DNA of 64,000 nucleotides from Actinomycetota bacterium (GTDB lineage: Bacteria; Actinomycetota; Acidimicrobiia; Acidimicrobiales; AC-14): NCBI GenBank assembly GCA_005888325.1, contig VAWU01000019.1, positions 82,798 to 146,797 of the forward strand. Direction: 5' to 3'. The notes beneath the pieces are model-generated. The model worked only from the letters and a program-made list of their open reading frames with translations. It did no database searches and was not told the DNA's origin. The translations under genes were made by a program, and so were the position numbers. Shown here one piece after another: positions 6,457 to 16,678 of this stretch. Every line of letters starts with the position of its first letter. Position 1 is the first letter of the stretch.

Positions 6457-9400
6457 GTGCAGAAGACAGGCCCGGAGAACGCAGGCAGAGAGAACCCGGG
6501 CGGGGCGAGCTCGTTCACCCACCTGCACCTGCACACCGAGTTCTCCATGCTCGACGGCGCGGCCCGCATCGGGGAGGTGGTGGCCGCCGCGGTGGCCGAC
6601 GGGCAGCCCGCGATCGGCATCACCGACCACGGCAACATGTACGGCGTCCTCGACTTCTACAAGGAGTGCCGGGCCCAGGGCATCACCCCGATCATCGGGA
6701 CCGAGGCGTACATGGCCGCCGAGAGCCGTTGGGAGCGGCCCGTGCGGCGGGGGCGGGTCGACGACACCGGCGGCGACGTCGACGGTGGCGAGAAGCTCTA
6801 CTACCACCTCACCCTGCTGTCCGAGAACGACGCCGGCTACCGCAACCTCATGAAGCTGTCGAGCGCGGCGTACCTCGAGGGCTACTACTACAAGCCCCGG
6901 CTCGACTGGGAGCTGCTCGAGCGGCACCACGACGGCGTCATCGCCACCACGGGCTGCCTCGGTGGCGTCGTGCTGCAGGCGCTGCTCGAGGGCGACGTCG
7001 AGAAGGCCACGGCGCTCGCGGCGCGGCTGCAGGACATCTTCGGGCGCGACAACCTCTTCGTCGAGCTCCAGGACCACGGGCTCGAGGCGCAGCGCCGCAC
7101 CAACCCGCAGCTCATCGACATCGCGCGCCGGCTCGACGCGCCGCTGCTCGCCACCAACGACAGCCACTACACCCACCGCGACGACCACGTCGCCCACGAC
7201 GCCCTGCTCTGCGTGCAGACCAACTCGTCGATGGACGACCCCAAGCGCTTCAAGTTCGACGGCGAGGAGCACTACCTCAAGTCCGCGGCAGAGATGCGGC
7301 GGCTCTTCGAGCACTGGCCGGAGGCGTGCGACAACACGCTGTGGATCGCGGAGCGCGCCAACGTCGAGATCGAGTTCGGCAAGCCCGAGCTGCCGTCGTT
7401 CCCGCTGCCCGAAGGCTTCGCCACCGACGCCGAGTACCTGCGCCGGCTCACGCTGCAGGGCGCCGAGCGGCGCTACGGCGCACCGGTGCCCGAGCAGGCG
7501 CGCGCTCGCGTCGACTACGAGCTCGGTGTCATCGCCGACATGGGGTTCTCCGCGTACTTCCTCGTCGTCTGGGACCTCATCCGCCACGCGCGCGAGAAGG
7601 GAATCCGGGTGGGCCCCGGGCGCGGGAGCGCGGCGGGATGCTGCGTGGCGTACTGCCTCGGCATCGTCGACCTCGACCCGATCCGCTACGACCTGCTGTT
7701 CGAGCGCTTTCTCAACCCGGGCCGCAAGCAGATGCCCGACATCGACATGGACTTCGACTCGCGTTACCGGGGCGAGATGATCCGCTACGCCACCGAGAAG
7801 TACGGCTGGGACCACGTGGCCCAGATCGTCACGTTCTCCACGATCAAGGCCCGGGCGGCGGTCCGCGACGCGGCACGCGTCCTCAACTACCCGTACGCGG
7901 TCGGCGACCGCATCGCGAAGGCGATGCCCGCGCTGATCATGGGACGCGACACGCCGCTGCGCGCGTGCCTCGAGCCCGAGGCGGGCCACGACGACGGCTA
8001 CAAGATGGCCGGCGAGCTACGCGAGATGTACGCGGCCGACCCCGATGCCCGCAAGGTCATCGACGTGGCCAAGGGCCTCGAGGGCCTGCGGCGCCAGGAC
8101 GGCATCCACGCGGCGGCGGTGGTGATCACCAACCAGCCGCTCACCGAGTACCTGCCCATCCAGCGCAAGCCCCTCACCGCGGCCGGCAGCGGCGACCGGG
8201 CCGCGAGCAGCGACCGGGCGAACGGCTCGATCGACGACGCGCCGATCGTCACGCAGTACGAGATGCACGGCGTCGAGGACCTGGGCCTGTTGAAGATGGA
8301 CTTCCTCGGCCTGCGCAACCTCGACGTCATCGAGCAGACGCGCGAGATCATCCGCGAGTCCCGCGGCGTCGACGTCGACATCGACAGCGTCCCCCTCGAC
8401 GACGAGCTCACGTTCGCGATGCTGCAGCGGGGCGACTCGATCGGGGTGTTCCAGCTCGAGGGCGGCCCCATGCGTGCCCTGATGCGCTCGCTCACCCCGA
8501 CTTCGTTCGACGACGTGGCCGCGCTCGTGGCGCTCTACCGGCCGGGGCCGATGGCGGCCAACATGCACAACGACTACGCCGACCGAAAGAACGGCCGCAA
8601 GCCCATCACCTATCTGCACCCCGATCTCGAGGAGCTACTGGCGGACACGCAGGGCCTGATGATCTACCAGGAGTCGGTCATGCGCGTCGCCCAGAAGTTC
8701 GCGGGGTACACGCTCGAGGAGGCCGACAACCTGCGCAAGGCGTGCGGCAAGAAGATCCGCGCCCTCCTCAAGGCCGAGCGCCAGAAGTTCGTCGCCGGCT
8801 GCACCGCCCGGGGCTACGGAGAGCAGCTGGGCACCAAGCTCTTCGACGTCATCGAGCCGTTCGCCGACTACGCGTTCAACAAGAGCCACTCCTACGGCTA
8901 CGGGTACGTCGCCTACCAGACCGCCTGGCTCAAGGCCCACTACCCGGTCGAGTACCTCGCCGCCCTGCTCACGTCGGTGAAGGACGACAAGGACAGGACC
9001 GCCGTCTACCTGGCGGAGTGCCGCGCCCTCGGCATCAAGGTGCTGGTCCCCGACGTCAACCTGTCGTCCTCGGACTTCATCGCGCGCGGCGACACCATCC
9101 CGTTCGGCCTCTCCGCCATCCGCAACGTGGGCACCGGCCTGGTCGCGCACGTGGTGAGCGAGCGCGAGCGCAACGGTCCCTTCGTCGACTTCTACGACTT
9201 CTGCGAGCGCGTCGACCCGATGGTGCTCAACAAGCGCACGGTCGAGTCACTCGTGAAGGGCGGCGCCTTCGACTGCCTGGGCCATCCCCGACGGGGGCTG
9301 CTCATGGTGTTCGAGCAGATCGTCGACCGCGTCCTCAACCGGCGCCGGCGCGAGGCCGAGGGCCAGTTCGACCTCTTCTCGGGCCTCGGTGGCGGGAGCG

Positions 9401-10065
9401 AGCGCCCCGGGGCGTCCGACGAGCGCGTCCCCATCCCCGACCACGAGTTCGACAAGTCGCAGCGCCTGGCGTTCGAGAAGGAGATGCTCGGGCTCTACGT
9501 GAGCGACCACCCGCTGATGGGCGCCGAGGCCGCGCTGCGCCGCGAGGTCGACTGCACGCTGGCGGAGCTGCGCGAGATGCGCGACGGCGATACCCGCTGG
9601 GTCGGCGGCGTCGTCACCGCGCTGAGCCGCAAGTACACCAAGAAGGGCGACCTCATGGCCGTCTTCACCCTCGAGGACCTGCAGGCCGCGGTCGAGGTGA
9701 TGGTGTTCCCGAAGACGATGCACGAGTACGGGCCGCAGCTCGCCGACGACACCGTCGTGTGCGTCAAGGGTCGCCTCGACCTGCGGGAGGAGCCCGCCAA
9801 GATCATCGCCCTCGAGATCAGGCGCCCCGCGCTCGTGCTCGGCGACCAGCGCGAGCTGAGCCTCACGTTGCCGGTGCACTCGCTCACCTCGTCGCTCGTC
9901 GAGCGACTGAAGAGCGTCCTGCGGGAGCACCCGGGCGCCACCCGGGTGGTGCTGCACGTCGGCGACACGCGTATTCGCCTCCCCGACGAGTTCAACGTCG
10001 ACGATCGCAACGGCCTCTGCGCCGAGTTGCGAACCCTCCCCGGACCGATTGGACTGATGGGCTGA
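6457..10065 (+). CDS. dnaE: DNA polymerase III alpha subunit (replicative polymerase)
   Basis: Catalytic subunit of the replicative polymerase, about 1200 residues. Domains in order: PHP domain starting FTHLHLHTEFSMLDG, the C-family polymerase core with GPGRGSAAGCC and the catalytic PDIDMDFD (D428 and D430 from this start), the fingers YAFNKSHSYGYGYVAYQTAWLKAHYPVEY, helix-hairpin-helix region, and an OB fold WVGGVVTALSRKYTKKGD. A short low-complexity insertion (about 8170-8245, GSGDRAASSDRANGS) interrupts a conserved region and looks lineage-specific. GTG 6457 has GGAG 7 nt upstream; GTG 6415 is an alternative adding 14 residues. Confidence 0.97.
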   Translation: MQKTGPENAGRENPGGASSFTHLHLHTEFSMLDGAARIGEVVAAAVADGQPAIGITDHGNMYGVLDFYKECRAQGITPIIGTEAYMAAESRWERPVRRGRVDDTGGDVDGGEKLYYHLTLLSENDAGYRNLMKLSSAAYLEGYYYKPRLDWELLERHHDGVIATTGCLGGVVLQALLEGDVEKATALAARLQDIFGRDNLFVELQDHGLEAQRRTNPQLIDIARRLDAPLLATNDSHYTHRDDHVAHDALLCVQTNSSMDDPKRFKFDGEEHYLKSAAEMRRLFEHWPEACDNTLWIAERANVEIEFGKPELPSFPLPEGFATDAEYLRRLTLQGAERRYGAPVPEQARARVDYELGVIADMGFSAYFLVVWDLIRHAREKGIRVGPGRGSAAGCCVAYCLGIVDLDPIRYDLLFERFLNPGRKQMPDIDMDFDSRYRGEMIRYATEKYGWDHVAQIVTFSTIKARAAVRDAARVLNYPYAVGDRIAKAMPALIMGRDTPLRACLEPEAGHDDGYKMAGELREMYAADPDARKVIDVAKGLEGLRRQDGIHAAAVVITNQPLTEYLPIQRKPLTAAGSGDRAASSDRANGSIDDAPIVTQYEMHGVEDLGLLKMDFLGLRNLDVIEQTREIIRESRGVDVDIDSVPLDDELTFAMLQRGDSIGVFQLEGGPMRALMRSLTPTSFDDVAALVALYRPGPMAANMHNDYADRKNGRKPITYLHPDLEELLADTQGLMIYQESVMRVAQKFAGYTLEEADNLRKACGKKIRALLKAERQKFVAGCTARGYGEQLGTKLFDVIEPFADYAFNKSHSYGYGYVAYQTAWLKAHYPVEYLAALLTSVKDDKDRTAVYLAECRALGIKVLVPDVNLSSSDFIARGDTIPFGLSAIRNVGTGLVAHVVSERERNGPFVDFYDFCERVDPMVLNKRTVESLVKGGAFDCLGHPRRGLLMVFEQIVDRVLNRRRREAEGQFDLFSGLGGGSERPGASDERVPIPDHEFDKSQRLAFEKEMLGLYVSDHPLMGAEAALRREVDCTLAELREMRDGDTRWVGGVVTALSRKYTKKGDLMAVFTLEDLQAAVEVMVFPKTMHEYGPQLADDTVVCVKGRLDLREEPAKIIALEIRRPALVLGDQRELSLTLPVHSLTSSLVERLKSVLREHPGATRVVLHVGDTRIRLPDEFNVDDRNGLCAELRTLPGPIGLMG

Positions 10066-10140
10066 CGGCTGGCGTGGGAAGAACACGTTCTGCCCCGATA
10101 AACTGGTGGCAGGACTCACCCCGGGGAGCGCGCACGCACA

Positions 10141-10753
10141 ATGGCGATCGAAGTCGACACCAAGGACTGCACCGCCCTGGGCGACGCCGAGCTGGCGGGG
10201 ATGGCCGACATCTGCGCCGACGGCCCCGCCGGCTACGACGTGGGCTTGCTGTCGAAGCAGCGCGACGAGTGGGTGCTGGTCACCCAGGCCCGCGAGGGCA
10301 ACCGGCTCCACGGGTTCTCGTTCTGCACGCTCGAGCGCATCGGCGGCACCCCGTGCGTGCTCGTGGGCATGGCGTCGGTGCGGCGCACGTCGAAACGCGA
10401 CACCGTGCTGCGGGCGATCATGGGTGACCAGCTGCGCCGAGCCGTGCTGGCCTTCCCCGACGAGGACGTGCTACGACATCGTGCCCCGCCCCGGTCACAA
10501 GGCCACGGGCGAGGAGCGGGCATGGAGCCGGCGCCTGGCCAAGCGCTTCGGCGCCGAGGGCCGCATCGACGACCGCACGTTCGTGCTCAAGGGCGACGGC
10601 AACCGTCCGCCCGCAGTCGACGTCGAGAGCGTGAAGCCCGACGCCATCGACCCCGAGGTGCGCGCCTTCTTCGACCCGGTCGACGACAACCGCGGCGACG
10701 CGTTGATCGGCTTCGGCTGGGCGATGGCCGAAGACCTCGCATCGCTGCTCTGA
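10141..10753 (+). pseudogene. Frameshifted gene of unknown function
   Basis: Two protein-like halves lie in different frames. From ATG 10141 the first frame reads sensibly (DWVLV-type core, FSFCTLERIGGTPCVLVGMASVRR) to about 10470, ending AVLAFPDED. Beyond that this frame turns into Arg-rich noise, while the next frame becomes protein-like from about 10468 (YDIVPRPGHKATGEERAWSRR) to TGA 10753, ending GWAMAEDLASLL. A single indel, or a small deletion with frameshift, near 10465-10475 explains this; either a true mutation or an assembly error. The fold resembles an acetyltransferase only vaguely; I assign no function. A TAAACT box and GGGGAG lie upstream. Confidence 0.65.
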
Positions 10754-10779
10754 TCTGATCCGCTTCCGCGGCGGGACTC

Positions 10780-11424
10780 TCAGCGGCGGGGCAACAGGCC
10801 GGCCACGACCTTGTAGCAGTAGCCGTTCACCGGCGGGCTGAGCGCGACGAGCAGCCGGCCGGGGCGGAAGCCGAGGACGCGCGAGAGGTGCGCGGGGCCC
10901 CAGCGGTCGAGGGCGGCGGCAGCGCCGCGATCGGCGAGGGGGAGCACGTGGCGCAGGCCGCGCCATTCGAAGTGGCACTCGTAGCCGTGGTCCGTGGGTC
11001 GGAGTCGCGGTCCGCGCTCGGGCTCGACGATGGCCACCGACGGACGATCTCCGGTGAGCGTCCAGAACCGCACCGCGGGCCCGACGAAACCCAGGAGCGG
11101 GCGGCCGCGCGGGTGGTGGAGCGGTCGCAGGAGCCGTTCGGCCCGGCGCCCGGCCAGACGGCCGACCCGTCTTGGCGCGGCGGCGAGGTCGACCAACTCC
11201 GGGCGCGTCGCGTCGACCGGCGTCGCCGGTGCCGCGAGCTCGGCTGTAGCGAGGTCGAGCGGCGCGAGGCGCGCGAACGCGCCCTCGGGGTAGCGGGCCC
11301 GTACGAAGGCGCCCGACGCGGTGTCGACGCTCACACACGCGTGCGGCTCCGCCGCGAGCACGAGCATCTCGATGTCCACACGCTCGATGTCCACACGCTC
11401 GATGTCCACACGCTCGATGCCCAC
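10780..11424 (-). CDS. Conserved hypothetical protein with repeat-encoded N-terminus
   Basis: I do not recognise the family. About 214 residues from GTG 11424. The body is protein-like in this frame only: VSVDTASGAFVRARYPEGAFARLAPLDLA, GFVGPAVRFWTLTGDRPSVAIVEP, HFEWRGLRHVLPLADRG, then a Gly/Pro tail with NGYCYKVVAGLLPRR. The N-terminus is VGIERVDIERVDIERVDIE, produced by a 15-bp tandem repeat in which every unit carries an in-frame GTG, so the start is ambiguous: GTG 11424, a later GTG, or ATG 11367. Divergent from the nitroreductase gene. Confidence 0.55.
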   Translation of the reverse strand: MGIERVDIERVDIERVDIEMLVLAAEPHACVSVDTASGAFVRARYPEGAFARLAPLDLATAELAAPATPVDATRPELVDLAAAPRRVGRLAGRRAERLLRPLHHPRGRPLLGFVGPAVRFWTLTGDRPSVAIVEPERGPRLRPTDHGYECHFEWRGLRHVLPLADRGAAAALDRWGPAHLSRVLGFRPGRLLVALSPPVNGYCYKVVAGLLPRR

Positions 11425-11427
11425 ACG
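11371..11427. repeat. 15-bp tandem repeat, three perfect units plus a partial one
   Basis: The unit GATGTCCACACGCTC occurs at 11371-11385, 11386-11400 and 11401-11415, followed by a 12-base partial unit with one mismatch. The length is a multiple of three, so copy-number changes keep the minus-strand frame; each unit supplies one GTG codon in that frame. Confidence 0.9.
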
Positions 11428-11477
11428 GCTCAGCACGGCTCCCCCCACGCCTCCATAGTGGGCGAGTCGCGCGCGCG

Positions 11478-11483
11478 TAGGGT
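11478..11483 (+). promoter_or_regulatory. -10 box of the nitroreductase gene (leaderless)
   Basis: TAGGGT, 7 nt before GTG 11491, without a Shine-Dalgarno. Confidence 0.5.
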
Positions 11484-11490
11484 GGACCCC

Positions 11491-12061
11491 GTGCAGTTCG
11501 ACGACGTCGTCCGGCGCCGGCGGATGGTGCGCAACTTCGACGACCGGCCCGTGCCGGCCGACGTGGTGGAGCGCATCCTGGCCAATGCCCAGCGCGCGCC
11601 GTCGGCCGGGTTCAGTCAGGGTTGGGCGTTCCTCGTGCTCGAAGGTCGCGACGAGACGGCGCGCTTCTGGTCGGCGACATTCGACGACGATGCCGCGCGC
11701 GCCGCCTTCCGGTGGCAGGGCCTTTTCCGCGCCCCGTTGGTGATCGTACCGCTGGCGCACAAGCAGGCATACCTCGACCGCTACGCCGAGCCCGACAAGG
11801 GCTGGACGGATCGCGACGAGCGGCGCTGGCCCGTGCCGTACTGGGACATCGACACCGGGTTCGCGGCGTTGCTCATGCTCCTCACCGCCGTCGACGCGGG
11901 TCTGGGCGCGCTGTTCTTCGGCATCTTCACGCCCGACGCGTTCCGCGCCGCCTTCGGCGTGCCCGACGCCTACACGCCGATCGGCGCGCTGGCCATCGGC
12001 TGGCCGCGAGCCGACGAGCCCTCACCGTCGCTGCGGCGCGGTCGCCGGCCGGCCGCCGACG

Positions 12062-12084
<23 letters not shown>
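11491..12084 (+). CDS. Nitroreductase-family FMN oxidoreductase
   Basis: 197-residue flavoprotein of the nitroreductase fold; members reduce nitro compounds, quinones, enones or flavins using NAD(P)H. Visible signatures: the N-terminal [32 protein letters not shown] (FMN phosphate-binding arginines and the APSA turn), a central region ending [28 protein letters not shown], and the C-terminal [10 protein letters not shown]. The substrate is unknown. In related actinobacteria such proteins can act with F420-linked metabolism, but nothing here proves it. Its 3' end overlaps the convergent DUF255 gene by 23 bp. Confidence 0.88.
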
Positions 12085-14050
<1,966 letters not shown>

Positions 14051-14058
14051 GACGCCCG

Positions 14059-14068
14059 AGCCTATTGT
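14059..14068. promoter_or_regulatory. Back-to-back -10 boxes sharing one TA (DUF255 gene / SDR gene)
   Basis: AGCCTATTGT: plus-strand TATTGT (14063-14068) is 7 nt before ATG 14076, and minus-strand TAGGCT (14059-14064) is 8 nt before GTG 14050. The starts are only 25 bp apart and neither has a ribosome-binding site. Confidence 0.6.
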
Positions 14069-14075
14069 TCGCGGC

Positions 14076-14831
14076 ATGGAACTCCGACTCGACGGAAAGA
14101 CCGCGCTCGTCACCGGGGCGTCGAAGGGCATCGGCTTCGCCATCTCCAAGGTGTTCGCGGAGAACGGCGCCCGGGTGATGCTCTCGTCGCGAAAGCAGGA
14201 GGCCCTCGAGAAGGCGGCGGCCGGCATCGACGGCGAGACCGAGGTGTTCGCTGCCAACGCAGGCGACCCGGCACAGGCGGAGGCCTGCGTGGCGGCGACC
14301 GTGGAGCGGCTGGGCGGACTCGACGTCCTGGTCAACAACGCCGCGACCAACCCCTACATGGGCCCGGCGATCGACTGCGACCTGCCGCGTTACGACAAGA
14401 CCTTCGACGTGAACCTGCGCGGTCCGTTCGTGTGGACCCAGCTGGCGTGGCGGGCCGCGATGAAGGCGCGCGGTGGTGTGGTGCTCAACATCGCGTCCGT
14501 CGGTGGCCTCAGCTTCGGCGGCGCCATCGGCACGTACGACAACACCAAGGCCGCCCTCATCCACCTCACCAAGCACCTGGCGGTCGAGCTGGCGCCGAAG
14601 GTGCGCGTCAACGCCATCGCCCCGGGGCTGGTGAAGACCGACTTCGCCCGCGCCCTCTGGGAGCCCGCGGAGGAGGCGGTGGCTTCACACGTGCCCCTGA
14701 AGCGACTGGGCGAGCCCGAGGACATCGCCCGGGCGGCGCTCTTCCTCGCCTGCGACGCCGCCTCGTGGGTCACCGGCGAGGTGATGGTGATCGACGGCGG
14801 CGCGCTCATCTCCCCCGGCTTCGGCGGGTAG
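14076..14831 (+). CDS. Short-chain dehydrogenase/reductase
   Basis: 251-residue NAD(P)-dependent oxidoreductase of the classical SDR type. TGASKGIG (13-20) is the cofactor-binding loop, NNAAT the structural motif, and the catalytic residues are S141, Y154 and K158 ([10 protein letters not shown]). The C-terminal [11 protein letters not shown] is typical of FabG-like members. The substrate is unknown. An LLM oxidoreductase gene follows after 7 nt on the same strand, probably in one transcript. Confidence 0.92.
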   Translation: MELRLDGKTALVTGASKGIGFAISKVFAENGARVMLSSRKQEALEKAAAGIDGETEVFAANAGDPAQAEACVAATVERLGGLDVLVNNAATNPYMGPAIDCDLPRYDKTFDVNLRGPFVWTQLAWRAAMKARGGVVLNIASVGGLSFGGAIGTYDNTKAALIHLTKHLAVELAPKVRVNAIAPGLVKTDFARALWEPAEEAVASHVPLKRLGEPEDIARAALFLACDAASWVTGEVMVIDGGALISPGFGG

Positions 14832-14838
14832 CGCCGGC

Positions 14839-15717
14839 GTGCGTGTCGGCCTGTTCGTGCCGAGCGTGGCGCCGATCGCGACGCCCGAGTTCCTGACCGC
14901 CTTCGCCCGAGCGGCAGAGGACAACGGGTTCGCGTCGGTGTGGTTGGGCGAGCACGTGGTGCTCTTCGACGAGTACGAGTCGCTCTATCCGTACGCAGGT
15001 GACGGCAAGATCACCATCCCTGCCACGTCGGGGATGCTCGACCCCTTCGCCGCCCTCGGGTTCATCGCCGCGAGCACCGAGCGCGTGCGCATCGGCACTG
15101 CCGTGTGCCTGCTGCCGCAACGCAACCCGGTGGCGACGGCCAAGGAGATCTCGACGGTCGACTGGCTGGCCGCGGGGCGGCTCGACGTGGGCATCGGCAT
15201 CGGTTGGCTGCGCGAGGAGTTCGAGGCGCTCGACGCCCCGTTCCCACAACGCGCCGCCCGTTGCCGCGAGTACGTCGAGGTGTGCAAGCGCCTCTGGTGC
15301 GACGAGGTGTCGTCCTACGAGGGCCGCTTCTACCGCCTGCCCGCGTGCCGCATGTTCCCCAAGCCGGTCCAGCAGCCGCATCCACCCCTGTACTTCGGCG
15401 GCGAGAGCGACGCCGCGCTGCGCCGGGTGGCCGACCTGGGCGACGGCTGGCACGCGTTCAACCTGATGCCCGACGCGGCGCGCGAGCGGGTCGCCGCGCT
15501 CCATCGCCTGCTCGACGAGCGGGGCCGCAGCCGCGCCGACGTCGACGTCACCGTCTCCCCGTACCTGGAGCCGGTTCGACCCGAGCACCTCGTGCAGTTC
15601 CGCGACGCGGGCGTCGACCAGCTCGTCCTGATGGCGTTCGCGCTCGATGCCGCGGGCATCCGCGACACCATCGGACGGTTGGGCGAGGAGTACTGCGCGC
15701 CCGCGACGAAGTTGTGA
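14839..15717 (+). CDS. LLM-class (luciferase-like) F420-dependent oxidoreductase
   Basis: 292 residues of the bacterial-luciferase TIM-barrel superfamily; actinobacterial members usually use coenzyme F420. Visible: GFASVWLGEHVVLFDEY, ERVRIGTAVCLLPQRNPVATAKEISTVDWLAAGRLDVGIGIGWL, the LW...YEGRFYRL region and PKPVQQPHPPLYFGGES, the TIGR03619-like arrangement. The substrate is unknown. GTG 14839 lies 7 nt after the SDR stop, which suggests coupled expression. Confidence 0.88.
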   Translation: MRVGLFVPSVAPIATPEFLTAFARAAEDNGFASVWLGEHVVLFDEYESLYPYAGDGKITIPATSGMLDPFAALGFIAASTERVRIGTAVCLLPQRNPVATAKEISTVDWLAAGRLDVGIGIGWLREEFEALDAPFPQRAARCREYVEVCKRLWCDEVSSYEGRFYRLPACRMFPKPVQQPHPPLYFGGESDAALRRVADLGDGWHAFNLMPDAARERVAALHRLLDERGRSRADVDVTVSPYLEPVRPEHLVQFRDAGVDQLVLMAFALDAAGIRDTIGRLGEEYCAPATKL

Positions 15718-15745
15718 CGTCGGGCCGAGCCGGCCCCTCGACCGC

Positions 15746-15794
15746 GTTCTTGTCGTACGCAGCCGTGCTCACGACGGTTGTCTACGACGAGAAC
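15746..15794. terminator. Inverted repeat between convergent genes, probable bidirectional terminator
   Basis: Arms GTTCTTGTCGTA (15746-15757) and TACGACGAGAAC (15783-15794) pair with a single wobble; the loop contains a small CCGT/ACGG stem. No T-run. The right arm includes the last codons and stop of the SMP-30 gene. Confidence 0.5.
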
Positions 15795-16666
15795 GAGTGG
15801 GGGCCGGGCCCCGGCCAGGCGTGAACGGGTAGGCCGGGCGTGGTGAGCCCCTCCCACACGACGACGCGGCCGGGGACGGCGTCGGTGGCGAACAGCAGCC
15901 GCCCGTCGGCGCCACCGAAGCAGCAGTTGGTGGTGACGCCCTCGCCCTCGATCTCGAGGAACTCGACGTCCTTGCCGTCTTCGATCACCCGCACGCCGTG
16001 CTCGATGGTCGAGGCGACGTAGTAGCGGCCGTCACGGTCGAGGCAGAAGCCGTCACCCGCGCCGTGACCGAGCGTCTCGATGACCCACTCGCGGGTGCCG
16101 TCAGGGTTGAGCCGCTGCAGGCCGGCGCGCTCGATGACGACCAGGTTTCCCGCGAGGTCGAAGGCGATGCCGTTGCAGTACCAGAAGCCGTCGGCATGGG
16201 TGCGCAGGGTGCCGTCGCGCTCGTAGGCCATCACCCGCCCGACGAGCTCGCCCCTCGGCGGTGGGAAGTGCCCCGGGTCGGTGAAGTACACGACGCCGTC
16301 GTCCCCGACGCACAGGTCGTTGGGCGCGCGCAGCCCGTCGCGGGCGAGGTAGGTGACCTCGCCGTCCGCGCTCACGTGCTGCAGTCCCGGCGGCGCGAAC
16401 CGCGGGGGCGGAGGGTTCTCGATCACGCCCGTCGCAGTGAGGTCGACGCCCCCGTTGTTGGTGACGAGGAAGCCGCCGTCGGCCGTCGGTGTCGCGCCGT
16501 TGGCGCCGCCGTCGGTGTCGGCCAGCAGCTCGCACCGCCCGGCTTCGGGCCAGACGCGCCAGAGGCAACCGCCCGTGACGCTCGTGACGACGAGGGTCCC
16601 GTCGCGCTCGCACCACACCGGGCCCTCCCCGAACTCGATGCCGTCGACGACGACCTCGGCGCGCAC
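15782..16666 (-). CDS. SMP-30/gluconolactonase-family protein
   Basis: 294-residue six-bladed beta-propeller lactonase-like protein. Hallmarks: GIEFGEGPVW at the start, LRAPNDLCVG, DPGHFPPP, FWYCNGIAFD, HGAGDGFCLD and EGVTTNCCFGGADG, which supply the metal ligands in this family. Probably hydrolyses a sugar or other lactone; the substrate cannot be read from sequence. GTG 16666 has TAGCGT 6 nt upstream. A dispersed-repeat copy (16687-16773) sits between it and the menE coding body. Confidence 0.85.
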   Translation of the reverse strand: MRAEVVVDGIEFGEGPVWCERDGTLVVTSVTGGCLWRVWPEAGRCELLADTDGGANGATPTADGGFLVTNNGGVDLTATGVIENPPPPRFAPPGLQHVSADGEVTYLARDGLRAPNDLCVGDDGVVYFTDPGHFPPPRGELVGRVMAYERDGTLRTHADGFWYCNGIAFDLAGNLVVIERAGLQRLNPDGTREWVIETLGHGAGDGFCLDRDGRYYVASTIEHGVRVIEDGKDVEFLEIEGEGVTTNCCFGGADGRLLFATDAVPGRVVVWEGLTTPGLPVHAWPGPGPHSFSS

Positions 16667-16672
16667 AGGTCG

Positions 16673-16678
16673 ACGCTA
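16673..16678 (-). promoter_or_regulatory. -10 box of the SMP-30 gene (leaderless)
   Basis: Minus-strand TAGCGT, 6 nt before GTG 16666; it overlaps the last codons of menE. Confidence 0.5.

Noticed and set aside
6385-7989. A 534-codon minus-strand frame over dnaE
   Set aside because: Antisense shadow of a clear DNA polymerase III gene, with repetitive Val/Arg/Glu composition typical of high-GC shadows.
6666-10427. A 1253-codon plus-strand frame over dnaE
   Set aside because: Out-of-frame shadow, extremely Arg/Pro-rich, no domains; the in-register frame is full-length DnaE.
11371-11427. Possible CRISPR array
   Set aside because: Direct repeats are 15 bp with no spacers, and no cas genes are near.
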